A stretch of DNA of 64,000 nucleotides from CALHVR01 sp963528625 (GCA_963528625.1 CAURVQ010000004.1:15094-79093); one strand, 5' to 3'; counted from the stretch's first letter, positions 1 through 8,519 are shown. A program made the numbers and translations. The notes: generated by a model not told the origin, from the sequence alone.

Positions 1-122
1 TTTTGTAAATTACAGATTAAAGTATTTCATTATAATTTTTACATCTAAAATATTTCTTTTAAATTTTTACTATCAAATAATTTTCATCAATATTAATTTA
101 TGTATTTTCTACTCATATAAAT

Positions 123-1370
123 TCACTCTTTTAAATACATCGGTTCTACATGAATTATAACTTGTTTTACATGTTGGTATTTATGTTTAATTAATTTAGT
201 TATTTCATTTGTTAAATCATGTGCCTCTTCAACCGTTTTATTTTTATCCACTCTTATATCTAATGTTAAAAATATAGATTTTCCTGATGTTGTCATTCTA
301 AAATCATGTGCATTTTTTACTTCTTCTATTTCAGAAATATCTATTTTTATATTTTCAAGTAATTTTTCATCTTGTAAGTCCATTAAAATATGAGCATTTT
401 CACTTATTAATTCATATCCCGATTTCAATATATTAATCCCAACAAGTGTCCCAATTAAAATGTCAAACATTGGGTTTATTTTAGATAATACTATACCTAA
501 TAAGACTGAAATTGTTATAATTATATCTGATTTATAATCTTTTAATAACGATTTTATTAACGGTCCTTTATATTTTTTCGTTTTATATTTCATATATATA
601 AATTGTAATACTTTAATTATTAATGCAATTAATGTTATAACTAAAACAATAGGAGTTACTATTATTTTTTCCCCTTCTAAAAATATATTCGTCAAATTAT
701 TTCGCAACATATCAATCGCTGTCAACATTATAAAAGTTCCAATAATTACACTAAATATTGACTCAATTTTCCCATGACCATAAGGATGTTCTTTATCTTC
801 AATATTTCTTCCCATTTTTAAACCTAAAATAACGATAATATTAGTTACTAAATCTGATAAAGAATTTAATCCATCTGCTACTAATGACGAACTATTAAAG
901 AATTTTCCTGAAATTATTTTTAAAAAAGCTAAAACTACATTAATTACTATTGCAAATTTTGAAACAAATAACAATGTTTTTTCTTCTTTTTTTAATTCTA
1001 ACAAATTGTTCAATTCATACCCATTTTCTGTTTTAACAAATTTTTGTTTTTCTAAAAAATTATTCATCTGTTTATGATTTTCAACTATTAAATTATCGTA
1101 TTCATTATTTATTAACCAACTTACAATATTATTTAATAAAATGGTACCATATCCATTATTTCTTAATCTTGGAATTATAAAAATTTTAAATAACACTGCC
1201 TTTTCTTTATCTATTTTAACTATCGAATATCCATACAGTTTACCGCTCTCTGACCGAAGCAAAAAAAGTTCCTCTTCCTCAAAATTATAATTAAAATTCA
1301 AATCAATACTCTTTATTTTCAATATATCATCACGATGATTTTTTATATTTTTACAATGTAATATTTTCAT
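123..1370 (-). CDS. GNAT acetyltransferase-like domain fused to a cation diffusion facilitator
   Basis: This 415-residue protein has two parts. Residues 1-125 look like a GNAT N-acetyltransferase, with an acetyl-CoA loop of the R-x-x-G-x-G type (RNNGYG, near residue 70). Residues 133-415 are a cation diffusion facilitator with several membrane helices, the family motif HPYGHGKIE near residue 198, and a cytoplasmic C-terminal domain. The metal site reads N-x-x-x-D in TM2 (NSLSD) and D-x-x-x-D in TM5 (DYKSD), closer to manganese-type CDFs than to the zinc type, which has His and Asp. An AGAGGT ribosome site precedes the ATG. Metal efflux is expected from the family; the role of the acetyltransferase part is unknown. 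Confidence 0.85.
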   Translation of the reverse strand: MKILHCKNIKNHRDDILKIKSIDLNFNYNFEEEELFLLRSESGKLYGYSIVKIDKEKAVLFKIFIIPRLRNNGYGTILLNNIVSWLINNEYDNLIVENHKQMNNFLEKQKFVKTENGYELNNLLELKKEEKTLLFVSKFAIVINVVLAFLKIISGKFFNSSSLVADGLNSLSDLVTNIIVILGLKMGRNIEDKEHPYGHGKIESIFSVIIGTFIMLTAIDMLRNNLTNIFLEGEKIIVTPIVLVITLIALIIKVLQFIYMKYKTKKYKGPLIKSLLKDYKSDIIITISVLLGIVLSKINPMFDILIGTLVGINILKSGYELISENAHILMDLQDEKLLENIKIDISEIEEVKNAHDFRMTTSGKSIFLTLDIRVDKNKTVEEAHDLTNEITKLIKHKYQHVKQVIIHVEPMYLKE

Positions 1371-1389
1371 TTTTTACCTCTTAATTATT

Positions 1390-1420
1390 AAAAAATAGCA
1401 ACTGGCAATCCCTTTGCTAT
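1390..1420 (-). terminator. Intrinsic terminator downstream of the SRP RNA
   Basis: On the minus strand ATAGCAA pairs with TTGCTAT (1414-1420 with 1395-1401) and is followed by a run of Ts (1390-1395). It lies 20 bases beyond the SRP RNA 3' end and before the transporter gene, so it should end the RNA transcript. Confidence 0.7.
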
Positions 1421-1441
1421 ATCATTTTATATATTCTATTT

Positions 1442-1710
1442 TGTCATACATTAGACTCTCGAAAAAATTTTACCATCGGTTTCAATAAAGATTTACTCAA
1501 AAACAGCTACCTCATAAACCTAGCAAAATCAACTTAGTGCTGCTCCGTTCCCAGCCTGACACGATTCGCTAACCTGCTACAATACAAGACTATTTTCTCA
1601 ACATAAATAATTATTGGCTTTGATACTAAAATATTCCTCAAGTCTAACATCACCTCTACTAAAGCGGATTGTAGATACAAGGCACCGCTAACTCCCCAGC
1701 TAGTATGACA
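1442..1710 (-). ncRNA. ffs: Signal recognition particle RNA, large bacterial type with Alu domain
   Basis: This is the RNA core of the signal recognition particle, which binds Ffh and targets nascent membrane proteins. The minus strand carries the domain IV hairpin GTCAGGCTGGGAACGGAGCAG (around 1537-1558, GGAA tetraloop). It also carries an Alu-like 5' region with GGGGAGTTAGCGGTGCC and AATCCGCTTTAGTAGAGG (about 1648-1698), as in Bacillus and Clostridium scRNA. The two ends close exactly: TGTCATAC at 1703-1710 pairs with GTATGACA at 1442-1449, giving 269 nucleotides. A consensus promoter lies directly upstream. This RNA accounts for most of the gene-free stretch 1371-1819. Confidence 0.9.
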
Positions 1711-1716
1711 AGTGAA

Positions 1717-1745
1717 ATTTTATCATTTTTAACTTAAATTGTCAA
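1717..1745 (-). promoter_or_regulatory. Sigma-70 promoter of the SRP RNA
   Basis: Minus-strand TTGACA (1740-1745), a 17-base spacer and TAAAAT (1717-1722). The predicted RNA 5' end at 1710 is 7 bases downstream of the -10 box, which supports both calls. Confidence 0.8.
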
Positions 1746-1819
1746 ATAATATTTTTTATCTTTATATATTTTGTAAATCATAATCCAAATAATTATATTA
1801 ATTTTTTATTTTTATATTT

Positions 1820-2503
1820 CTATGTTCTAGTTCTATTTTTTGTTAAACTATATACAATTTTATTTCCTATAAATTGAATTATTTGAACTAAAATAATTAT
1901 AACAATAGTCGCTTTCCACATAACTTCAGGATTCGATCTTTGATACCCGTCAATTACAGCTGAATTTCCTAAACCTCCACCACCGATTGCTCCAGCCATT
2001 GCAGAATAACCGATTAAGCTTATTAAAGTTAATGTTAATCCGTGTACAAGTGCTGGCATTGCTTCTGGAATTAATACTTTGAATATTATTTCAAAATTCG
2101 TTGCTCCCATAGATTTTGATGCTTCAACTAATCCTTCATCTACTTCTTTTAACGCCCCTTCAATAATTCTCGCTACAAATGGTGCTGACCCTAACGATAA
2201 CGGAATAATAAACGCTATACTTCCATAAGATTTTCCAACCAATATTCTTGATAACGGTATTAATAAAACCATTAAAATAACAAATGGAATAGATCTTGTT
2301 ATATTAACAATTATCATATCCAATATTTTATGTAATACTTTATTTGGCTTAACTCCTTTAACATCAGAAGTTACTAAAAGTACACCAATTGGAAGTCCTA
2401 TTATAAGCGACACTGCTGTTGCAATTGCTACCATATAAATAGTTTCCCATAAAGGCATTTTCATATCTGCAAACTGCAAAAATTTTATCCAATCAAATTT
2501 CAT
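1820..2503 (-). CDS. metI: D-methionine/methionine ABC transporter permease MetI
   Basis: This 227-residue inner-membrane permease has about five hydrophobic helices and the EAA coupling loop (EASKSMGATNFEIIFKVLIP, near residue 128) that contacts the ATPase. Its length and ending match MetI. Its ATG overlaps the stop codon of metN (TAATG), so the two are translationally coupled. Methionine uptake is inferred from the partner, whose C-terminal NIL domain is typical of MetN. No metQ binding lipoprotein lies beside it. Confidence 0.9.
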   Translation of the reverse strand: MKFDWIKFLQFADMKMPLWETIYMVAIATAVSLIIGLPIGVLLVTSDVKGVKPNKVLHKILDMIIVNITRSIPFVILMVLLIPLSRILVGKSYGSIAFIIPLSLGSAPFVARIIEGALKEVDEGLVEASKSMGATNFEIIFKVLIPEAMPALVHGLTLTLISLIGYSAMAGAIGGGGLGNSAVIDGYQRSNPEVMWKATIVIIILVQIIQFIGNKIVYSLTKNRTRT

Positions 2504-3534
2504 TATAATACCTCCAATTCAACTTTATTATTTAATAGCCATTCTTTTATTTCTTCTATTTTGTCATTTTTTGATTGTATTTCAATAACCATATGCCCGA
2601 CTTTTATATCACTCAATTTGTCAATAGCTCCACTTAAAATACTTATATTTACATCAAATTTTTTAATTAATTCATAAATATACGGTTTGTCAACTTGTTC
2701 TCCCGTAAATTTTAGTTTTAATATCGTTGTTTCAGCTTTATTGCCTAAAACTTTAAGTCCTGTTTCATTAAATTCTAATTCATCATGTGAAATATTTGAC
2801 ACAAATTCTTTAGCTAATATTGTTTTTGGATTTAAAAATATTTCTTTCGTAGTTCCTTCTTCTATTATTTTACCATCCGACATGATTGCTGTTTTATTAC
2901 AAATTCTACGGATTACTTCCATTTGATGAGTTATTAATATTATAGTAATTCCAAATCTTTTATTTATATCTTTTAATAATTCTAAAATAGAATTTGTAGT
3001 CCTTGGATCTAAAGCTGATGTAGCTTCATCCGATAATAAAATTTCTGGATTTGTTGCTAAAGCTCTTGCTATTGCAACTCTTTGTTTTTGTCCCCCTGAT
3101 AATTGCTCAGGGTAATTTTCTTTTTTATCTACAAGTCCAACTATTTCCAATAACTCATTTACTCTTTTATCAATATCAACTTTTTTCCATCCAGATATTT
3201 CTAAAGGAAATGCAATATTTGAAGCTACATTTCTTGAATTTAATAAATTAAAATGCTGAAATATCATTCCTGTTTTTTTTCTAAATTCTCTTAATTGTTT
3301 TTGGTCATACTCTAAAACATTTTTCCCATTAACGATTATTTCCCCCGATGTTGGCTCTTCCAATCTATTAATTAATCTAACTAAAGTTGACTTTCCTGCT
3401 CCACTAAGACCCATAATACCGTATACATCACCTTTTTCAATATCAAGATCTACATCATTTACAGCATTAAATTCTGTCCCATTTTTTAATTTATATTGTT
3501 TCACTAAATTTCTTATTTTAATAAATTCACTCAT
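2503..3534 (-). CDS. metN: Methionine ABC transporter ATP-binding protein MetN
   Basis: A cytoplasmic ABC ATPase. It has Walker A GLSGAGKST, signature LSGGQKQRV and Walker B ILLSDEATSALD in the first 240 residues, then a C-terminal NIL (methionine-binding regulatory) domain of about 90 residues. The ATG at 3534 is preferred, giving 343 residues. An in-frame TTG at 3543 would add three. The nearest Shine-Dalgarno (AAAGGAAA) is unusually far upstream, across an AT-rich hairpin-forming stretch. A promoter lies between this gene and the preceding ATPase gene, so metNI is probably its own transcript. Confidence 0.9.
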   Translation of the reverse strand: MSEFIKIRNLVKQYKLKNGTEFNAVNDVDLDIEKGDVYGIMGLSGAGKSTLVRLINRLEEPTSGEIIVNGKNVLEYDQKQLREFRKKTGMIFQHFNLLNSRNVASNIAFPLEISGWKKVDIDKRVNELLEIVGLVDKKENYPEQLSGGQKQRVAIARALATNPEILLSDEATSALDPRTTNSILELLKDINKRFGITIILITHQMEVIRRICNKTAIMSDGKIIEEGTTKEIFLNPKTILAKEFVSNISHDELEFNETGLKVLGNKAETTILKLKFTGEQVDKPYIYELIKKFDVNISILSGAIDKLSDIKVGHMVIEIQSKNDKIEEIKEWLLNNKVELEVL

Positions 3535-3591
3535 TTTTAACAATAATTAATTTAAAATTAACTATTTCCTTTCTTTGAAGTTTGTAAAGTT

Positions 3592-3620
3592 ATTTTAATA
3601 TAATTTTTTCTTTTTTTCAA
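3592..3620 (-). promoter_or_regulatory. Predicted promoter of metNI
   Basis: Minus-strand TTGAAA (3615-3620), 17-base spacer, TAAAAT (3592-3597). It lies just after the stop codon of the upstream ABC operon. Confidence 0.55.
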
Positions 3621-3625
3621 GAATT

Positions 3626-4366
3626 TTAATACTCACTATTCAAAAATTCTCTCACTCTTTCTGATTTTGCGTTAGTAAATATTGCTTCAGAAGTTCCTGT
3701 TTCCAGTATTTCTCCTTTTTCAAGTACAATTATTTTATCTGAAATTTCTTTCACAAAATTCATTTCATGACTTACTATAAGCATTGTAATTTTTTGTTTT
3801 TTTAATTTTCTAATTATATCTAAAACCTCTTTAACCAATTCTGGATCTAATGCTGATGTTGGCTCATCAAAAAGCATTATATCTGGCTCTAATGATAAAG
3901 CTCTTGCTATTGCAACTCTCTGTTTTTGTCCTCCTGATAATTCACTTGGATAACTGTCAAGTTTATCTATTAGTCCAACTAATTCTAGCATTTTTTTTGC
4001 TTTTATATTTGCTTCTTCTTCTGTATTTTTCTTTACTAATTTTAATGTTTTTACGATATTACATCTAACTGTCATATTTGGAAAAAGGTTAAATGTTTGG
4101 AATACCATTCCTGTTTTCAATAACATTTCTTTTTTTAGGTTACTATCATTTTTCTTGTCTTTTATATTATAACCTTCTATTAATATTTCTCCAGAAGTTA
4201 TTTCTTCTAAATCAACAATGCTTCTAAGAATACTACTTTTCCCACTTCCTGAAGGTCCAATTAGCGAAACTACTTCTCCTTTTTCAACTTCAAAATTTAT
4301 ATTATTTAATATAGTATTTTCACCATACTTTTTAATTAAATTTTTCACTTCAATCATTTTTTGCAT
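3626..4366 (-). CDS. Polar amino acid (probably histidine) ABC transporter ATP-binding protein
   Basis: A 246-residue GlnQ/HisP-type ATPase: Walker A GPSGSGKSS, Q-loop, signature LSGGQKQRVAIARAL, Walker B IMLFDEPTSALDPE and the switch His in IVSHEMNF. It is the last gene of a three-gene operon (binding protein, permease, ATPase) with 10-base spacing to the permease, and AGGTGAG precedes its ATG. The operon leader encodes a peptide with three His codons, so histidine or a related amino acid is the likely substrate. That assignment is inferred from the leader, not from this protein. Confidence 0.88.
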   Translation of the reverse strand: MQKMIEVKNLIKKYGENTILNNINFEVEKGEVVSLIGPSGSGKSSILRSIVDLEEITSGEILIEGYNIKDKKNDSNLKKEMLLKTGMVFQTFNLFPNMTVRCNIVKTLKLVKKNTEEEANIKAKKMLELVGLIDKLDSYPSELSGGQKQRVAIARALSLEPDIMLFDEPTSALDPELVKEVLDIIRKLKKQKITMLIVSHEMNFVKEISDKIIVLEKGEILETGTSEAIFTNAKSERVREFLNSEY

Positions 4367-4376
4367 GTAATCTCAC

Positions 4377-5030
4377 CTACACTCTCATTTTATTTTTTTT
4401 CTCAATAATTTTAAATATTCTATCTACAATTAAACTTAATACTAAATAAATAATTATCGCACAAATATATGGAGTGATATTATAATAAGTATTTGCTAAC
4501 TCTTTTGTTCTTTTCATTATTTCTGTTACAGCTAAAACATATATTAACGATGTATCTTTTATTAATGCTATTGCTTCATTTCCAAGTGTTGGAAGAACTC
4601 TTCTTATAGCTTGAGGAAGTATAATGTAAATCATTTTTTGCCAATAACTATAACCTAAAACTTGTGCTGCTTCATATTGACCTTTATCTATACTTTCAAT
4701 TCCACCTCTTACTATTTCTAAAATATATGCTGCATAATTTATAACAAATGTAATAATTCCAGCCGTATACGGTTCTATTATTATTCTATAGCCAAAAATT
4801 TTTATTAAAGGTATTCCATAATACATAATTAATAATTGAAGCATTAAAGGCGTTCCTCTAAATATCCAAGTATAAATTGTCAATAATTTTTTAACTATTT
4901 TATTATTTCCAGTATAAGCCAATGCACCTAATATTCCTAATGGGACAGAGAATATCGCAGTACAAATATACAATATTACAACACTTGGTAAAGTTTTTAA
5001 AATTTCAAAAAACATTTGTAAATTTGTCAT
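4377..5030 (-). CDS. Polar amino acid (probably histidine) ABC transporter permease
   Basis: A 217-residue HisM/GlnP-type permease with about five membrane helices, the RGTPLMLQL motif of polar amino acid permeases near residue 60, and the EAA loop (EAAQVLGYSYWQKMIYIILP) near residue 137. It starts 3 bases after the binding-protein stop codon, with its AAGGA ribosome site inside the end of that gene, so translation is coupled. A single permease implies a homodimeric channel, as in GlnHPQ systems. Confidence 0.9.
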   Translation of the reverse strand: MTNLQMFFEILKTLPSVVILYICTAIFSVPLGILGALAYTGNNKIVKKLLTIYTWIFRGTPLMLQLLIMYYGIPLIKIFGYRIIIEPYTAGIITFVINYAAYILEIVRGGIESIDKGQYEAAQVLGYSYWQKMIYIILPQAIRRVLPTLGNEAIALIKDTSLIYVLAVTEIMKRTKELANTYYNITPYICAIIIYLVLSLIVDRIFKIIEKKNKMRV

Positions 5031-5032
5031 AA

Positions 5033-5815
5033 TTAATCCTTAAACCATTTATCGTATATTTTTTTATATGTCCCATCATTTTTAAATTCTTCTATAGTTT
5101 TATCTATAATTTCAATTAATTTATCATTTCCTTTTTTTGCAGCAATTCCCATATTTTCTTTTCCAAAATTTTCATTTAAAATATAGTATAAAACTTTTCC
5201 TACTTTCTTTTCTTTTATATTTTTAATATATTTTGCAAATGTTTCATCTACAACAATTGCATCTAATCTACCAGAATCTAAATCCATAAAAGCTTGATCA
5301 AACTGTGCGTACGATTTAAAATCTTTAAAATTCTTATTAAATTTATTTTTTAATATTATTTCTTCTCCACTACTTTGATTTTGAGTACCTACAATTTTGC
5401 CATCTAAATCTTTTATTGTTTTTATATTCTCATCTACTCTAGTTATAACAATTTGATTATTACTCAAATATGGTTTTGACATAGAAGTTTGCTCCATTCT
5501 TTCTGGAGTTATTGATAATCCATTCCAAATCAAATCAATATTTCCTGCATTCAAATCTAAAATCTTAGAATCCCAATTTATTGATTTATATTCAATTTCC
5601 ATTCCCAACTTTTTAGCAACTGCTCTTGATAAATCAATATCAAATCCTACAATGTCGCCATTTTCATCTTTAAAGCCCATAGGTGCAAATGTATCATCAA
5701 GTCCTACCACTATTTTTTTAGGTATACTATTATTTTCATTTTTATCCTCATCTTTTACTATATTACACATAATTACTGAACACATTAACAGTATCATTAA
5801 AAATATTTTTTTCAT
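5033..5815 (-). CDS. Amino acid ABC transporter substrate-binding protein, family 3
   Basis: A 260-residue periplasmic or lipid-anchored binding protein. It has an N-terminal signal segment with Cys at 12 and 17 (an imperfect lipobox before Cys17). It carries family-3 signatures: GFDIDLSRAVAKKLGMEIEY near residue 58 and a C-terminal NDGTYKKIYDKWF. It is the first gene of the operon, with a strong GGAGGAG ribosome site. The 5' leader (about 6079-5816) holds a leader peptide with three His codons and an intrinsic terminator, pointing to control by charged tRNA-His. Confidence 0.9.
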   Translation of the reverse strand: MKKIFLMILLMCSVIMCNIVKDEDKNENNSIPKKIVVGLDDTFAPMGFKDENGDIVGFDIDLSRAVAKKLGMEIEYKSINWDSKILDLNAGNIDLIWNGLSITPERMEQTSMSKPYLSNNQIVITRVDENIKTIKDLDGKIVGTQNQSSGEEIILKNKFNKNFKDFKSYAQFDQAFMDLDSGRLDAIVVDETFAKYIKNIKEKKVGKVLYYILNENFGKENMGIAAKKGNDKLIEIIDKTIEEFKNDGTYKKIYDKWFKD

Positions 5816-5865
5816 TTTTCTCCTCCATTTTATATTTTATTATTGCATAATAAATTAATTTTTCT

Positions 5866-5899
5866 AAAAAAAGAAGCTCTCACTTTTACCTGAGAGCTT
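5866..5899 (-). terminator. Attenuator terminator in the leader of the amino acid ABC operon
   Basis: AAGCTCTCA (5899-5891) pairs with TGAGAGCTT (5882-5874) and is followed by CTTTTTTT on the minus strand. It sits between the leader peptide (5990-6040) and the first structural gene (start 5815), so it can stop transcription before the operon. An upstream AGCTTTAT segment (about 5951-5960) could pair with the 5' arm as an antiterminator. Also, the GGTACA element in the leader coding region and a second copy near 5966 can each pair with a single TGTACC (about 5933-5938). The competing folds are inferred by eye. Confidence 0.75.
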
Positions 5900-5989
5900 T
5901 TTATATCTATTACAAGATTTAATAACAATCAGGTACATTTATTACATCACAATAAAGCTTGTACCCAATTTTTATAAATTAGCACAAAC

Positions 5990-6040
5990 TTAAATTTTCA
6001 TATGATGATGTACCATTATTAAATTATTAAATCCTTTCAT
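5990..6040 (-). CDS. Leader peptide MKGFNNLIMVHHHMKI with three consecutive His codons
   Basis: A 16-codon reading frame behind a full AGGAGG ribosome site 6 bases before its ATG. Codons 11-13 are CAT CAT CAT (6010-6002). It lies about 40 bases downstream of a consensus promoter and about 90 bases upstream of an intrinsic terminator, the arrangement of amino-acid-sensing attenuators such as the E. coli his leader. Scarce charged tRNA-His would stall ribosomes on the His run and favour read-through into the transporter. Mechanism and substrate are inference. With its promoter and attenuator it explains the gene-free stretch 5816-6226. Confidence 0.75.
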   Translation of the reverse strand: MKGFNNLIMVHHHMKI

Positions 6041-6085
6041 TTTTTCCTCCTAATTAATTATACAATAACTTAAATTTATATAGCT

Positions 6086-6114
6086 ATTATAATTTATTAT
6101 TAGAAAAATGTCAA
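6086..6114 (-). promoter_or_regulatory. Consensus promoter of the attenuator-controlled ABC operon
   Basis: Minus-strand TTGACA (6109-6114), 17-base spacer, TATAAT (6086-6091): a perfect sigma-70 match. Predicted start of transcription is near 6079, which gives a leader of about 260 bases. Confidence 0.85.
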
Positions 6115-6185
6115 TACTTCTTAAAATATATTATTTTTAGTTTTATCATTAATTACATATATATTTAGACATTCCATTGTATTAT

Positions 6186-6217
6186 AAAAACACTATACAT
6201 TAAAATATAGTGTTTTT
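6186..6217 (-). terminator. Terminator after the TrpX-type binding protein gene
   Basis: AAAAACACTATA (6186-6197) and TATAGTGTTTTT (6206-6217) form a 12-base stem with T runs on either strand. It lies 10 bases beyond the stop codon of the minus-strand gene ending at 6227. Confidence 0.8.
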
Positions 6218-6226
6218 GATAACTTA

Positions 6227-7216
6227 TTATTTCTTAGTCTCAACTAATTTAGCTTTATCTAATACTGATTTTGGAACTTTAATTCCTAATAATTCCATAT
6301 TAGATTTATTAATTTCAATTTTTAAATCTTTAACCGTTTCTATTGCAATGTCACTTGGTGCTTTACCATTTAATAATATTTCTGCTGCAATTTCTCCGGC
6401 TCTATATCCTATTCCATAATCTGTAGTCCCTTGTGATACAAAACCACCTTCATTTGAATAAATATCATTAGTTGCAAATACTGGTACTTTTGATTTATTC
6501 AAAATATCTAATAATGTTTGGAAGTATGACGCAACTGTGTTATCTTGAATTGCATAAAATATATCTGTCTCTTTTGCTACAATATTTCCAGCTCCAACTA
6601 TTTCTGTTCCATTCGTTACAGCTTTATCAATTACTTCAAATCCTTTTTCTTTTGCTAATTTCTTCAAATTATTTACTTCAGAAACGGAATTTGCTTCAGA
6701 AGAATTATAAATTACACCTATTTTTTTAGCTTCAGGGAATAATTCTCTCATTAGTTCTAAGTTTTCTTTTATCGGAGCAGCACCACTTGTTCCTGTTATA
6801 TTTTTAATTCCTACTAAACCTGCACCACTAGGATCTGTTACTGATCCAAATACTACCGGTATATCTCCTGACACTTGATTTTTTGCCGCTTGTGCCGTTG
6901 GCGTAGTAATCGCAAATACTAAATCTTTTTTATCTACTGAAAATTGCTTCATAATTAAATTTTGAGCACTCATATCATTATTTGCAATTTTATCATCATA
7001 TTCTGCTTTTATTCCTGCTTTCTCTAACGCATCTTTAAATCCTCTCTTCGCATCATTTAAAGCTGGATGATCAACAATTTGTGATACTCCTATTTTAAAA
7101 ACCTTATCAGCCTTCTTCGCTTCTTCTTTTTTATCCTCAACAACTTTTCCACCACATGACATAAGCATGCCTCCTAACATACCGAATAACAGTACACCTC
7201 TCATAATTTTTTTCAT
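6227..7216 (-). CDS. ABC transporter substrate-binding lipoprotein, TrpX/PF04392 type
   Basis: A 329-residue lipoprotein: signal peptide with lipobox LMSC (Cys about 21), an acidic/lysine linker, then a periplasmic-binding-protein fold of the ABC_sub_bind family. Typical segments are IGVSQIVDHPALNDAKRGFKDAL and KKIGVIYNSSEANS. Relatives bind aromatic amino acids or other small ligands, so the ligand is not certain. No permease or ATPase gene lies beside it. Either partners are encoded elsewhere or it works alone. AGGAGG precedes the start and a strong terminator follows, so it is monocistronic. Confidence 0.85.
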   Translation of the reverse strand: MKKIMRGVLLFGMLGGMLMSCGGKVVEDKKEEAKKADKVFKIGVSQIVDHPALNDAKRGFKDALEKAGIKAEYDDKIANNDMSAQNLIMKQFSVDKKDLVFAITTPTAQAAKNQVSGDIPVVFGSVTDPSGAGLVGIKNITGTSGAAPIKENLELMRELFPEAKKIGVIYNSSEANSVSEVNNLKKLAKEKGFEVIDKAVTNGTEIVGAGNIVAKETDIFYAIQDNTVASYFQTLLDILNKSKVPVFATNDIYSNEGGFVSQGTTDYGIGYRAGEIAAEILLNGKAPSDIAIETVKDLKIEINKSNMELLGIKVPKSVLDKAKLVETKK

Positions 7217-7350
7217 AAAATTTCCTCCTAAAATAAATAATCTGAAAACTTTTGTTTTCTTCTTTATATCATATCATATTTTCAAAATATTCAAAATATA
7301 TTTTTTTTATTTTAATCATTAATTATATTAATTGTTTGTTATAATAAATA

Positions 7351-7374
7351 AAAAAGCTAATATTCCTATTAGCT
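7351..7374 (-). terminator. Terminator after trxB
   Basis: AGCTAAT (7374-7368) pairs with ATTAGCT (7361-7355) on the minus strand, followed by TTTTT, 11 bases after the trxB stop. Confidence 0.75.
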
Positions 7375-7384
7375 CTACATAATA

Positions 7385-8362
7385 TTAATATTCCGATAAT
7401 AAATAATTAAATGCACTTAAAGCCGCTTTCGCACCTTCACCAACCGCTATAACTATTTGTTTATGTTTTACCGTTGTACAATCACCGGCAGCAAAAATAC
7501 CTTTTTCTGATGTCATATTATTTTCATCAATTATAATTTCACCAATTTTATTTCTTTCAACTACACCTTCCACTACTGAAGTATTAGCAGATAATCCAAT
7601 TTCTATAAATAATCCATCCATTTTTACTTCTACATCTTCATTTGTATCTCTATTAGCATAAACTATTTTTTCTACAAACTCTGTTCCTTTAACTTCTTTT
7701 GTAGCTGTATTTTTATGTACTGTAATGTTTTCTCTTTCAGCTAATTTATCTTGTAAAACCCGATCTGCTTTCAACTCTGGCATAAATTCAATTAATGTAA
7801 CTGATTTTGCAATTCCTGACATATCTAATGCTGCTTCTACCCCAGAATTTCCTCCACCTACTATTGTTACATCAAGTCCTTTATAGAAAGGTCCATCACA
7901 TGTCGTACAGAAATGTACCCCTTTTCCTGTAAATTCTTCTTCTCCTGGAATTCCTAAATGTCTATGTTTTGCTCCAGTTGCCACTATTACAGTTTTTGTT
8001 CTATACTCTTTTCCATCGTCAGTCACTAAAATTTTATCTTTTCCATCTTTTTTTACTTCTTTAACTAAATGTCCATCTTTAAATGCAATTGGATATTCTT
8101 TCATATGTTTTTCTAATGATTCTGCATATTTTGATCCAGTTGTAGTTGTAGTTCCTATAATATTTTCTATTTCATTTGTATCTAATACTTGTCCTCCAAC
8201 TTTTACACCAATCATAGCAACATTTAATCCTTTTCTTACAGCATAAATTGCAGCAGATGTTGCGGCAGGTCCTGTACCTATTACAGTTACATCATATAGA
8301 ATATTTTCATCTATTTTTATTAATTTACCTTCATCTAACGCACCTAAATTTAACTCAAACAT
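7385..8362 (-). CDS. trxB: Thioredoxin reductase
   Basis: A 325-residue FAD/NADPH flavoenzyme that reduces thioredoxin. It has the FAD-binding GTGPAATSAAIYA motif near residue 30, the redox-active CTTCDGPFYKG dithiol near residue 155, the NADPH-binding GGGNSGVEAA near residue 170, and the C-terminal FAD motif GIFAAGDC. About 20 extra residues precede the usual start. AGGAGGAG sits directly before this ATG, which supports it. It is monocistronic, with a consensus promoter upstream and a terminator downstream. Confidence 0.92.
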   Translation of the reverse strand: MFELNLGALDEGKLIKIDENILYDVTVIGTGPAATSAAIYAVRKGLNVAMIGVKVGGQVLDTNEIENIIGTTTTTGSKYAESLEKHMKEYPIAFKDGHLVKEVKKDGKDKILVTDDGKEYRTKTVIVATGAKHRHLGIPGEEEFTGKGVHFCTTCDGPFYKGLDVTIVGGGNSGVEAALDMSGIAKSVTLIEFMPELKADRVLQDKLAERENITVHKNTATKEVKGTEFVEKIVYANRDTNEDVEVKMDGLFIEIGLSANTSVVEGVVERNKIGEIIIDENNMTSEKGIFAAGDCTTVKHKQIVIAVGEGAKAALSAFNYLLSEY

Positions 8363-8417
8363 TTCTCCTCCTAAAAATTATTTATAAACTTTATATTTTT
8401 GTAATAATCACAATTTT

Positions 8418-8446
8418 ATTATAATATAAATCTATTATATTGTCAA
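8418..8446 (-). promoter_or_regulatory. Consensus promoter of trxB
   Basis: Minus-strand TTGACA (8441-8446), 17-base spacer, TATAAT (8418-8423), followed by an untranslated leader of about 50 bases. Confidence 0.8.
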
Positions 8447-8519
8447 GAAAAAAGTAAAGGTAAAATTATAAAATTATATTATTAATCATCCTCTACTTTA
8501 AAATTTATATTCTCATTAT

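Noticed and set aside
1..122. A gene or RNA at the left edge
   Set aside because: Only AT-rich sequence with no open frame, hairpin or motif that I can support.
5866..6114. T-box control of the amino acid ABC operon
   Set aside because: No conserved T-box block is present; the leader peptide with His codons and ribosome site explains the region better.
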